From NCBI GenBank assembly GCA_040755715.1, contig JBFLXN010000002.1:1-48803 (forward strand): a stretch of 48,803 nt of DNA. Reading direction: 5' to 3'. The DNA is from JBFLXN01 sp040755715 [NCBI: Candidatus Edwardsbacteria bacterium]. GTDB taxonomy: Bacteria; Edwardsbacteria; AC1; JBFLXN01. How positions within the stretch are numbered: the first letter of the stretch is position 1; each line of letters starts with the position of its first letter. The position numbers and the translations under genes were made by a program. This document shows, piece by piece, positions 16,711-24,808 of the stretch. The notes under the pieces are model-generated. The model did no database searches and was not told where the DNA came from. It saw only the letters and a program-made list of their open reading frames with translations.

Positions 16711-17702
16711 CTAAAGCTCTATTCTTATTGATTCTATCGGCCGTATCCTGACTGCCTTGAATGCAGGATATACACCACTTACAAAACCAATCAAGAGAAC
16801 TAAAGCGATTGTGAATAATACAATTTTCAAATCAATCACAACCAAGCTTCCTGTCGGCGAATATGGCAGGACACGCCTTATGAGTATGTCCATTGTTTTG
16901 GAGAGACCCAGTGCAAGCAGATTGCCGACAATTCCACCAATAAAACACATAATAATCGTTTCAAACCAGACCAACTTAAAAATATCACAGGCAAATCATA
17001 AAGTTCATCCTCAAATTTTGAAAGGTCAACTTCCTTTTTAACCTTTATGCCTATTCCTGTTATCTTTTCATTTTGATTGAATATCTTCTGCAAGACCTTT
17101 ATGGGGACAAATATTGTGCCGTCATCCTGTGTTCCTGAACGTTTTAAAATACCAACAACCTTTAATTCAACATTTTTCTCTGGAACAAGTAAGACATCGT
17201 CAACCTCCCGTTGCTCAAGTTCAGCCGCTTCGTAGCCTAGGACAGCCTCGTAAGAGAGAGGATTTTCAAACCATTTTCCCGCCTTGAATTTCAAATGTGT
17301 TTTCATTGATGGAAAGGTTTCTGGATCCACTCCGAGATAAGCGGTAATACCACCACTCTCGCCTTTGTTGGGATCAAAAACCGCCTGCATGAGCATGGGT
17401 GTTATCTTTTCAGTCTCTTTGTGTCTCAATATTTCCTTGGTAATGCCTTCGTCCACATATCTCAAGCCCGTCCCACCTTTAAGCATCAATGTTGCTGCCT
17501 CATAGGGACATCCTTTCGCTGTAACAAGTACTTGAAATCCCATATTATCTATGTCCTTATTCAGCGATGATTGATAACCTTTATTAAAACCAAAAAGGCT
17601 GGCAAGAACCCATGATGATAGCGCTATTCCGATAACCGTGAGAATGGTTCTGGTTTTCTTCCTGAACAGATTTTTATAAGATAGTTGATAGACTTTCATC
17701 AT
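16711..17702 (-). pseudogene. FtsX/MacB-type ABC permease, deletion and frameshift
   Basis: The N-terminal 230 or so residues are in one frame (MMKVYQLSYKNLFRKKTRTI, first membrane segment, periplasmic domain up to DLSKFEDELYDLP). The C-terminal part is in another (CDIFKLVWFETIIMCFIGG to the end at 16711, with three membrane helices). The second transmembrane helix and the E-R-T-x-E-I-G-I-x-K loop that normally precede DIFKLV are missing. An out-of-frame deletion of roughly 80 codons near 16995-17010 explains this. The FMN-binding gene upstream ends in an ATGA overlap with this start. Confidence 0.85.
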
Positions 17703-18344
17703 TTCGCTATTGGCTTGAAATATTTCAGATATATATTCCCATACACAAACTCATCCATCAGAAGGAGATTTTTCTTCATCGCACCGCAGAGTGGCCCTGA
17801 AATCTTCTTCCGCCTCGGGGCTGGGATTAACTATTCTCTTTACCCTACTTCCTTCATCTGATTTGCCCGTTGAAACATCGTATCCATAAAAATCTTTCAA
17901 GTTCAATCCTTTAAACTGGTCTGTAAATTGGGAATCCCTTAAGAGTTTTGCAGACCTTGAAGTCAGTTTCTGAAAATAAGATGCCTTGATGTTTCCTTCC
18001 AAGTCCAAGGCGAGAAAAACCTGTATACCGCCATACTTTCCTTTCTGATTGACTCCATGTATGTAACCTATTTTTTCACTGCCTTTAAATATTTCATACA
18101 ATGTGTAGGGGACATCTACCGTTTCATACAATCCGTGAAACTTATCCCCGAGTCGCTCTTGGATTTTTTCCAAAAGACCGTCTCCAGCTTTTTCTGCCAT
18201 TGAAAAATACCTTGTTTTGTATCCTGTGGAACCTGGAAAAAGGCGTTTTACATCCCTGTCAGGATTGTTAAGGTCGCATCCGACAGCCGCCCAGGTAATG
18301 GAAGGACAGAATAAAAATATAAAAAATAAAAATTTAAATCTCAA
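17699..18344 (-). pseudogene. Periplasmic FMN-binding-domain protein, frameshifted
   Basis: A TTG start at 18344 gives a signal peptide (MRFKFLFFIFLFCPSITWA), then an RnfG/NosR-like FMN_bind region (KYGGIQVFLALDLEGNIKAS, QFKGLNLKDF). The first frame stops at 17751. The expected flavin-attachment end of the domain continues in another frame as KKISGPLCGAMKKNLLLMDE and ends at 17699 with TGA overlapping the permease ATG. The shift lies roughly between 17795 and 17835. The restored overlap with the next gene supports this reading. It may be a true decay event or an assembly error. Confidence 0.75.
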
Positions 18345-18676
18345 TTGAGCAACACCCTTCTGTAATAATAAAGCTGTAAAACTGTTTTCTGGTCCTTGTT
18401 CATAGTATCAAAAAAATACGTTGTTCTCAATGATAAACTATTATTAATAATATACAAAAGGCCAAAAGATATAGGTAATTCTGAACTATTCTTGGATTTT
18501 AAATACACCGGCTGAATTTCGAGTTTGATTCTTCCTTCTTCAAGTAGATTCAAGCCTAATCTCAAGAAAAAAACCAACATTGTTTCATTAGCCTCCTTGG
18601 TTAACATGGCTTCAGTTCTAAGTTCAAGGTTATTCCAAAAAATGGCGAAATTCGTAAATAAAATAAAGTTCGCCAT
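18341..18676 (-). pseudogene. C-terminal fragment of an outer-membrane beta-barrel protein
   Basis: About 90 meaningful codons ending LQLYYYRRVLLN. Alternating hydrophobic and polar residues (KLEIQPVYLKS, SLSLRTTYFF) suggest barrel strands. Its TGA overlaps the TTG start of the FMN-binding gene, so it was a real operon member. The N-terminal signal peptide and most of the barrel are absent, and its 5' end runs into the lipoprotein gene in another frame. A deletion joining the two genes is likely. Confidence 0.45.
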
Positions 18677-18827
18677 CTATTTTGATTTTTTCGCCCTCTC
18701 CGGGAAGCACCCAAGATGAACTTGCTGTTTTCTCGGATTTCTCTTTTTTGCTCTGGCAAGAAATCAGCCAGGTCAAGAAAAGAGGGACAATAAGGGCATA
18801 AATTAATTTTCTGGTTTTTGTATTCAT
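18630..18827 (-). CDS. Small lipoprotein, probably truncated
   Basis: 65 residues from ATG 18827, 20 bases after the permease stop. MNTKTRKLIYALIVPLFL is a lipoprotein signal ending in the lipobox LISC, then a Lys/Glu linker and IKIDGELYFIYEF. The chain stops abruptly where the barrel fragment begins in another frame, so its C-terminus is probably lost. Function unknown; its position suggests the same export or metal operon. Confidence 0.5.
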   Translation of the reverse strand: MNTKTRKLIYALIVPLFLTWLISCQSKKEKSEKTASSSWVLPGEGEKIKIDGELYFIYEFRHFLE

Positions 18828-18847
18828 CTCCAAGACGCTTCCTCTTT

Positions 18848-19766
18848 CTATTGAAACAAGCCGCATCGCCAGAGAAAAGCAAAAAAATAACCTAGAACTA
18901 ATGAAAGTAAACAGATTACGCCCAAATAAACTAACAAAATTTTATTTCCAAATTCTTTTCGGATAACTAAAATAGTTCCCCAACTGGTAATTGGACCAAC
19001 TAAAAGCAAAACTAAACCAGCGCCGATATTCAATCCCTGACTGATGAAAGCGTGGACCAGAGGCACACTGGCGGTAGAACAAATATACATTAAAAGACCA
19101 AAGATTAAAGCAAATAAATATCCAAAACCCCCTGCAAGATAAATCTTGACAAGACTTCCTAAAGGAGTAATTGAAGCAACCAACGCGGCTAAAATCAAAC
19201 CAATAATCAATTCTAAACCAATATGTCGTGGTATATCTATAAAGCCAAACGAGAAAACAGAAATAATTCGACTCTTTATTCCCTTCTTATGATGACGATG
19301 GCTGATATGCTCTCCTTCTTCACACATAGGACAGGCTTCTGATTCAGATTCTACCTTTGAAAAACGAAGAAGGTTCCCAATAAGACCAATAATAAGTCCC
19401 ATAAGAATTACTGAAAAACAAAGATATAAGGTAAAGCCGATTCCTAAAAGACGCCAGGTTACAAGAATTGCGGTAATTGAAGTTGCTGGTGTAGCAATAA
19501 GAAAAGCTAGAATCGGGCCTAAAGAAACTCCTTTCCTTCTAAAACCAATTGCTACTGGCAAAGAACCAAAACAGCATAAAGGGAGAATAATACCAGCGAT
19601 GGTAACATAAAAGAGTGGTAAAATACCTTTTCTCCCCAGATGGCGGTTTACAAATGATTGTGGGACAAACTCATGAATCACTCCGCTTAATAAAAGGCCC
19701 CAACGCCACACTGGGAACAACTTCAACAACATAATGCCGAAGTATACAGAAAAAATGGAGAATCAT
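18848..19766 (-). pseudogene. Permease of the SO_0444/DUF318 (ArsP-like) family, frameshifted
   Basis: The long frame (from 19732) encodes about ten membrane helices with the family signatures PLCCFGSLPVAIGFRRKG, FLIATPATS and ICSTASVPLVHAF. A cytoplasmic loop holds CPMCEEGEHISHRHHK, a likely Cu/Zn-binding stretch. The proper start is ATG 19766, preceded by GGCGGAGG; it reads MILHFFCILRHYVVEVVPSV and then leaves the frame at a run of four G bases. Removing one G joins it to GLLLSGVIHEF. A one-base insertion, biological or an assembly error, therefore splits the gene. The family includes Cu/Zn efflux carriers. Confidence 0.8.
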
Positions 19767-19800
19767 TTTTTAAATTCCTCCGCCTTTACTTGTCATTTCA

Positions 19801-20721
19801 TCAAAAAAGTTCTATTGAAAGATACCTATCACCCAGATCAGGAAGAATAGCCACAATAAGTTTCCCTTTATTTTCTTTGCGTTTTCCTACTTCTATGGCC
19901 GCGTATGCGGCTGCTCCAGAAGAAATACCTGCGAATATTCCTTCTTCTTTAGCAAGTCGTCTAGCAAAACTTATAGCATCCTCATTTGTTACTTTGATTA
20001 TTTCATCAATTATGTTTCTATTTAAAACATCTGGAATAAAGCCCGCTCCAATTCCTTGAATTTTATGTGGACCAGGTGCCCCACCAGAAAGAATAGGTGA
20101 ATCAGCGGGCTCAACAGCAATAGCTTTAAATGATGTTTTTTTCTTCTTTATTACTTCAGCTACGCCAGTAATGGTTCCACCAGTTCCTACTCCTGAAATA
20201 AGAATATCTACTTTGCCATCTGTATCTTTCCAGATTTCTAAAGCTGTTGTTTTACGATGTATTTCAGGATTAGCAGGATTTTTAAACTGTTGAGGCATAA
20301 ATGAATTTGGCTTCTTCTTTACAATTTCTTCTGCTTTCTTCACTGCTCCTCTCATTCCCTCACTACCAGGAGTTAAAACTATTTCCACATCAAATGCTTC
20401 AAGCATTTTCCTCCGCTCAATACTCATTGTCTCAGGCATAGTAAGAATTAACTTATATCCTTTGACTGCACATACGAATGCCAAGGCGATACCCGTATTT
20501 CCGCTCGTTGGTTCAACTACTATGGAATTTTTTTTGAGTAAACCTTTCTTTTCTGCTGTCTCAATCATACTTACTCCAATTCGGTCTTTTACACTTCCAC
20601 AAGGATTAAAGAATTCAAGTTTTCCAACAATTTCTGTTTCTAGACCTTTAGCTATCTTGTTTAGTCTTACCATAGGTGTGTTTCCGATCAATTCAGTTAC
20701 ATCATTAGCAATTTTAGCCAT
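19801..20721 (-). CDS. cysK: Cysteine synthase (O-acetylserine sulfhydrylase)
   Basis: 306 residues. Makes cysteine from O-acetylserine and sulfide. PLP Lys45 in NPCGSVKDR; substrate loop TSGNTG (about 72-77); phosphate loop GVGTGGT (about 178-184); PDLGDRYLS near the end. GAGGAG precedes the ATG. The Rrf2-family regulator lies directly upstream on the same strand, as with CymR- or IscR-controlled sulfur genes. Confidence 0.95.
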   Translation of the reverse strand: MAKIANDVTELIGNTPMVRLNKIAKGLETEIVGKLEFFNPCGSVKDRIGVSMIETAEKKGLLKKNSIVVEPTSGNTGIALAFVCAVKGYKLILTMPETMSIERRKMLEAFDVEIVLTPGSEGMRGAVKKAEEIVKKKPNSFMPQQFKNPANPEIHRKTTALEIWKDTDGKVDILISGVGTGGTITGVAEVIKKKKTSFKAIAVEPADSPILSGGAPGPHKIQGIGAGFIPDVLNRNIIDEIIKVTNEDAISFARRLAKEEGIFAGISSGAAAYAAIEVGKRKENKGKLIVAILPDLGDRYLSIELF

Positions 20722-20754
20722 TTTGGTTCCCTCTCCTCAGTCACCAGGTTTTGT

Positions 20755-20816
20755 AACCACGGATTACACGGATTTATCCCGATTTTATCGGGACTAATCT
20801 GTTCAATCCGTGGTTT
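20755..20816. repeat. Intergenic hairpin, CCACGGA/CGTGG family
   Basis: AACCACGGATTACACGGAT pairs with ATCTGTTCAATCCGTGGTT; the tip is the TCCCGA/TCGGGA palindrome. It lies between the Rrf2 gene and cysK, so it would be transcribed with both. Confidence 0.75.
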
Positions 20817-20854
20817 CATTTTTTATTTTACAGAACCAGTCGTCAATACTGCAA

Positions 20855-21301
20855 TTAAATGTAGTACATTTGGAATTTTGGTCTGGACAACTTTTTCTTT
20901 TGCATTTTGACCATATCTTCCAAAGTTATTGAATCAAGAACTTCTAACATCGCTTTTTTCAGAGTCTCCCAGATATCACGAGTAACACAAATATCAACGC
21001 GACTACACAGTTTTGGTTCATCAAGGCATGGCACAGGAGCAATCGTTCCTTCTACAATTTGAATTACTCGGCTCAATCGGATTTCCTTAGGGGGTCTGGC
21101 TAAGCTAAATCCTCCGTGTTGACCCCGTGAACTTCTCACTAAACCAGCGGATACTAAAATGGTCATCATCCGTTCAAGATAACCTTCTGAAATCCCTTGT
21201 TTTTGGCCAATTTCTCGGAGTGATATTATTCCCTTTTCATAGTTTAGTGCTAACTCTAACATTGCCCTGGCACCATAGCGTCCTTTTGTAGACAGTCTCA
21301 T
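20855..21301 (-). CDS. Rrf2-family transcriptional regulator
   Basis: 148 residues. Winged helix at residues 1-70 (MRLSTKGRYGARAML, ISEGYLERMM, RGQHGGFSLA). Three Cys at 92, 99 and 105 match the [2Fe-2S] ligand region of IscR, with spacing C-x6-C-x5-C instead of C-x5-C-x5-C. It could sense Fe-S status or act like CymR with CysK. Directly upstream of cysK and with a consensus promoter, so autoregulation and control of cysK are likely. GGAGG precedes the ATG. Confidence 0.92.
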   Translation of the reverse strand: MRLSTKGRYGARAMLELALNYEKGIISLREIGQKQGISEGYLERMMTILVSAGLVRSSRGQHGGFSLARPPKEIRLSRVIQIVEGTIAPVPCLDEPKLCSRVDICVTRDIWETLKKAMLEVLDSITLEDMVKMQKKKLSRPKFQMYYI

Positions 21302-21342
21302 TATTAGCCTCCATATCTTACTATTCTTACCATTTTAGTTAT

Positions 21343-21371
21343 ATTATATATTAAAAAATAAAATATGTCAA
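21343..21371 (-). promoter_or_regulatory. Consensus promoter of the Rrf2 regulator
   Basis: On the minus strand TTGACA (21371-21366), 17 bases, TATAAT (21348-21343): both boxes perfect. A strong basal promoter fits one held down by its own repressor. Repeated GGTAAGAATAGTAAG lies just downstream and could be an operator. Confidence 0.85.
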
Positions 21372-21450
21372 GAAAAAAAATATGCCTCACTCCGCTGGGC
21401 TTTTCGCAGAAACCGCAGAAGGAAACAGATAACCTCTGCGTCATCTGTGC

Positions 21451-22464
21451 TTAATATTGTTTCAATTGATTTTTTACCAAGACTATATCTTCTTTTTCTA
21501 AATAGAATGGGAAACTTCTAATTTCTTCTCCGGGGGGGGAATCGCCATAAGGTCTGGTGCAAGCCACCTCTCCTTTCTTATTAGGACAACCACTAGTCAT
21601 AAAGGGAATACCCGTATCAATTATTTCCTCTAATTTAGTTTGAGAAATACCAAAATCCAAAATCTGGTCTGATTGGTCAAAGATGAATTCAGAGAGATAA
21701 GATAGTCCACTATCTATGAGATAGCGAGCCAATTGAATTCTACGATATTGTTCTACTGGGGGGGGCGATTGTGTTTCAAGTTCTGAGCCTTTTTCTGGAT
21801 AAAAAGAAAAGAGGTGAGTTCTTCCACCTAAATCCCTAACTCGTTGGATTGTAGTGACCATTTCCTTTTCACTTTCACCCAATCCAACAATGAGGTGAGA
21901 GCCAACCATTCCTTCACCAAAGATAGAAATTCCCGCTTCAAAGATTTCCCAATATTTTCCCCAAGTATGCGTGGGGCGGTGAATTGCAAAAAGCCTTTCC
22001 GTGGCGGCATCAATAGCCACGCCGAGGCGCTCGGCTCCTGCCTGATGAAATTCTTCAAGGTCTTCTGATTTTAGAAGTGTAGGTGTGATTAAAAGAGAGA
22101 TGGGTAAAGTTAATTTGCTTTTGAGGATTTGTGTTATTTCAACTGTATCCTTCTTTGCACGGGGGTTGGTGATCAATGAAAGGCAGACCCTCTCTAAACT
22201 ATTTTCTCTTTCTTTCATTCTCTCTACAATTTCTGTTAGGGAATATGTTGGCCATTCCACCCGGATAAAACTCTTTTCGGCGAATTCACCTTCTCGTGGT
22301 CGAGAGAGGCCGCAATAGGCACAACGACCAAAACAGCCTTCTTGATAAGTGAGCAAAAGGTTAATACAGGTCAGTTTAGCCTGGCGATAGAAAAGGCCTT
22401 GCTTAAAACCGAGGGTCATCGCAGCGGCTAAACTCAAACGCAGATACTCAGGACTTTCGTGCAT
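21451..22464 (-). CDS. Radical SAM lipoyl synthase subunit (LipS1/LipS2 type)
   Basis: 337 residues from ATG 22464, set by GGAGAG seven bases upstream; the longer frame from TTG 22479 includes that site. The radical SAM cluster motif is EGCFGRCAYCGLSR (Cys44, Cys48, Cys51). Cys33 and a C-terminal SGCPNKKGEVACTRPYG (Cys293, Cys302) are likely ligands of an auxiliary sulfur-donating cluster. The sequence is biotin-synthase-like. In T. kodakarensis and many anaerobes, two such proteins replace LipA and insert the two sulfurs of lipoate. Neighbours (a second radical SAM protein, LipT-like flavoprotein, lipoate ligase) support this. I cannot tell which is LipS1. Confidence 0.8.
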   Translation of the reverse strand: MHESPEYLRLSLAAAMTLGFKQGLFYRQAKLTCINLLLTYQEGCFGRCAYCGLSRPREGEFAEKSFIRVEWPTYSLTEIVERMKERENSLERVCLSLITNPRAKKDTVEITQILKSKLTLPISLLITPTLLKSEDLEEFHQAGAERLGVAIDAATERLFAIHRPTHTWGKYWEIFEAGISIFGEGMVGSHLIVGLGESEKEMVTTIQRVRDLGGRTHLFSFYPEKGSELETQSPPPVEQYRRIQLARYLIDSGLSYLSEFIFDQSDQILDFGISQTKLEEIIDTGIPFMTSGCPNKKGEVACTRPYGDSPPGEEIRSFPFYLEKEDIVLVKNQLKQY

Positions 22465-22532
22465 AGTTATTCTCTCCAAATTCTATTTGCGGATTAATAT
22501 CAAAAATCAAGAATTAAATATCAAATATATCA

Positions 22533-22567
22533 CCCCGCCTATGGCGGGGGATCCCGCTATGGCGGGA
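22533..22567. repeat. Two adjacent GGCGGGA palindromes
   Basis: CCCCGCC-TAT-GGCGGGG and TCCCGC-TAT-GGCGGGA stand back to back between the two radical SAM genes, flanked by AT-rich ATCAAAAAT-type repeats (22495-22660). The same palindrome lies in the methyltransferase remnant at 2450-2466. Confidence 0.65.
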
Positions 22568-22707
22568 CAAACCAAAAATGTAAAAATTATTTTGTTCTTT
22601 CCTTTGATTTTTGCGTTTTTGGTATGTTTTTTTGATTTTTTATATTTTATTTTTGATATAACAAAGGGGCTACACTGCGAAAGCTCACGAATTTATATTA
22701 CAGACCG

Positions 22708-23646
22708 CTACCCTTCAAAGGGACCGACCGAACAGCAAGTATTCTTGAAGAACGTCTCCAGTTCCAGGCGTTTGGCTTCTTCTAAGGCTTTCTCAGACCA
22801 GAGAGCCATTCTATTCACTCCGGTGTCTATTGCCAGGATTCCTATCTCCTCTCCATATTTGTTGCGTGGGCGCGCACAGCCCAAGGAAATGACAGTTTTC
22901 GGTAGGCTCAATCTCGCCCGGGCCAGAAAGATACCTACTTCTTTCGGGGGGGGCAAAGGACAAGTCTCCATTGGAGTGTCGCAAAGAGGCATCAAGATAA
23001 CCACCACCAATAAGGGAGGCTCAATTCTTGCCACCATCTCTAAAGCTTGGTATTCACTGATTATTTTCCCCTTGTTCAGACCAAGAATAATATGGGGAAT
23101 CACCGGGATATTTGCTTCCTTCAAAGCCGATAAAGATTCTTCAACCTTTGATAAGGTAAAGGGGAGATGAAAAACATTTCTTAGCGTCTCTTCATCACCA
23201 ATACAATCAAACAGAGCTTGGTCAACACCTGCCTGTTTGAGTAAGACTGCTGTTTTATAATCAATAAATCCCGAATGAATGGAAATATGTAGATTTGTGC
23301 TCTTTTTTACTTCAGCAATGGCTGGAAGGAATTTCTCCCAGGGGAGTGTGCCATCCTTTTGACTACCCCCACTAATCAGACAACCCAGAAATCCATCTCG
23401 TTCCAATTGGAGACAAGTCTCAAGAAGTTCCTCGCCAGATAAGGTTGGAATCATTGAAGTGAGCAGTTTGCCAGCACAATGGGCACAGTTGAGCTGGCAA
23501 TGGTCACCTGTGATAGAAATAGCTGGATATTTCCCTCTCTGCCCTTCATAGCAGAACATTCCGGGAAGATAGAAAGTAATCTTCTGCCCAAAATTCTGCC
23601 AAGAAAGTTGCCGTGCCTTTCTAACGAGTTCGTTTGAGTGTTCCAT
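22708..23646 (-). CDS. Second radical SAM lipoyl synthase subunit (LipS1/LipS2 type)
   Basis: 312 residues. FYLPGMFCYEGQRGKYPAIS leads to the cluster motif TGDHCQLNCAHCAGK (Cys50, Cys54, Cys57). Cys32, the PLCDTPMETCPLP and LGCARPRNK segments and a C-terminal TCCSVG are candidates for an auxiliary cluster. It differs clearly from the other radical SAM protein, as expected for the LipS1/LipS2 pair, where each enzyme adds one sulfur to an octanoyl or lipoyl-carrier chain. Same strand and order as the rest of the lipoate cluster. Start ATG 23646 has only a weak ribosome site. Confidence 0.8.
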   Translation of the reverse strand: MEHSNELVRKARQLSWQNFGQKITFYLPGMFCYEGQRGKYPAISITGDHCQLNCAHCAGKLLTSMIPTLSGEELLETCLQLERDGFLGCLISGGSQKDGTLPWEKFLPAIAEVKKSTNLHISIHSGFIDYKTAVLLKQAGVDQALFDCIGDEETLRNVFHLPFTLSKVEESLSALKEANIPVIPHIILGLNKGKIISEYQALEMVARIEPPLLVVVILMPLCDTPMETCPLPPPKEVGIFLARARLSLPKTVISLGCARPRNKYGEEIGILAIDTGVNRMALWSEKALEEAKRLELETFFKNTCCSVGPFEG

Positions 23647-23654
23647 AATGCTCT

Positions 23655-23757
23655 AAAAATCAAAATTTAAATATCAAAATGCAAAAGATTTTAAAAATCC
23701 TTTTGTTTTTGACTTTTGGTTTGTAATTTTGATTTTTGATATTTGATTTTTGCATTT
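23655..23757. repeat. AT-rich inverted repeat (ATCAAAAATCAAATATC type)
   Basis: AAATCAAAATTTAAATATCA on the left faces TTTTGATATTTGATTTTT on the right. Related AT-rich units lie at 22495-22660, 28107-28200, 44575-44603 and 46555-46700, always between genes. Confidence 0.65.
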
Positions 23758-23760
23758 ATT

Positions 23761-24804
23761 TCATTCAAGCCAAGCGTGGCGCAAATATTTTTCAAAATCA
23801 GAACTATGCCAATGGGCTAACAACTCTTCTCTCTTTTTAAGAGCTTTATCTAAATGGTTCTTAAAAAGTTTCTGCCAATTAGATTCATATTCTTTGAGAA
23901 CTGAAAAACTATTAGAAATGATGGCTTCTACTGCCGCTTCTCCGGCCATTTTGCCACATAAGATGGCAGAGGCAATTCCTGCTCCAGTGAGTGGATTGGT
24001 TTGTCCAGCCGCATCACCCACTAAGAGAACATTTTCTTGAACTGTGTCTAAATAGCCGCTCACCGGAATAAGACCGAAGGTAACACTCAACTTGCTATAC
24101 AGATAAATTCTATTGGATTCTTCAAGCTTGCTTAAGAACTCTTTAAGGGTCAAAAAAAGAGTCTTATTTGAGGTGGTCTCCATACCTAAGCCGGCGTTCG
24201 CCCTCTTCCCTTTGGGAAAGAGCCAGGCATAGCCACCGTAAAACTTCTGGTCAAAGAAAATCTCAGCGGTAGTGGAATTCTCTTTTAATACCACTTCAGC
24301 TTGAGCTGCTTTGACGAATCTTTGATGTACTCTGCCCAGTGACTGACCGATGATAGAGAGCGGGCCGTCAGCCCCAACAAATATTTTTCCTTCAATTTCC
24401 TTCCGTCTATTTGAAGTCTGGATTTGTAGTTTGCCTTTTGAATATGAAATGGCTCTAGTCTTAAGGTGAAGTTCTGCCCCTGAGTTGATGGCATCCATAG
24501 CTAGTTCTCTGTCAAAGAGGCATCTATCAAGGACATAGCCAGGGGCAGAAATTTCTTCTATCTTTCCAGAAGGGAAATTGAGCCGAAGAGATTTTACTTC
24601 CTGAGCAATACATCGCTTGTCAAAGGAAACTTCTCCTGCTAAAAGTTTTGGGATGTGTTCCGCGCACTGGACAGGTATTCCAATGGTAGATTTGTTTTCT
24701 AATATTAAAACCTTTGCTCCTCTCCTTGCGGCTGGTTCAGCCACACAGGAGCCGGCTGGGCCAGCACCCACAACTACTATGTCCCACAAGTCGCTTTGTT
24801 TCAT
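23761..24804 (-). CDS. FAD-dependent oxidoreductase, LipT/geranylgeranyl reductase family
   Basis: 347 residues from ATG 24804, four bases after the ligase stop; a GTG at 24816 would overlap it. FAD-binding GAGPAGSCVAEPAARRG near the N-terminus, FVGADGPLS mid-chain and LLVGDAAGQTNPLTGAGI near residue 275. This fold covers archaeal geranylgeranyl reductases and the flavoprotein named LipT that accompanies LipS1/LipS2 clusters, where it is thought to supply electrons. The lipoate neighbours favour LipT. No isoprenoid gene is near. Confidence 0.82.
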   Translation of the reverse strand: MKQSDLWDIVVVGAGPAGSCVAEPAARRGAKVLILENKSTIGIPVQCAEHIPKLLAGEVSFDKRCIAQEVKSLRLNFPSGKIEEISAPGYVLDRCLFDRELAMDAINSGAELHLKTRAISYSKGKLQIQTSNRRKEIEGKIFVGADGPLSIIGQSLGRVHQRFVKAAQAEVVLKENSTTAEIFFDQKFYGGYAWLFPKGKRANAGLGMETTSNKTLFLTLKEFLSKLEESNRIYLYSKLSVTFGLIPVSGYLDTVQENVLLVGDAAGQTNPLTGAGIASAILCGKMAGEAAVEAIISNSFSVLKEYESNWQKLFKNHLDKALKKREELLAHWHSSDFEKYLRHAWLE

Positions 24805-24808
24805 TAAA

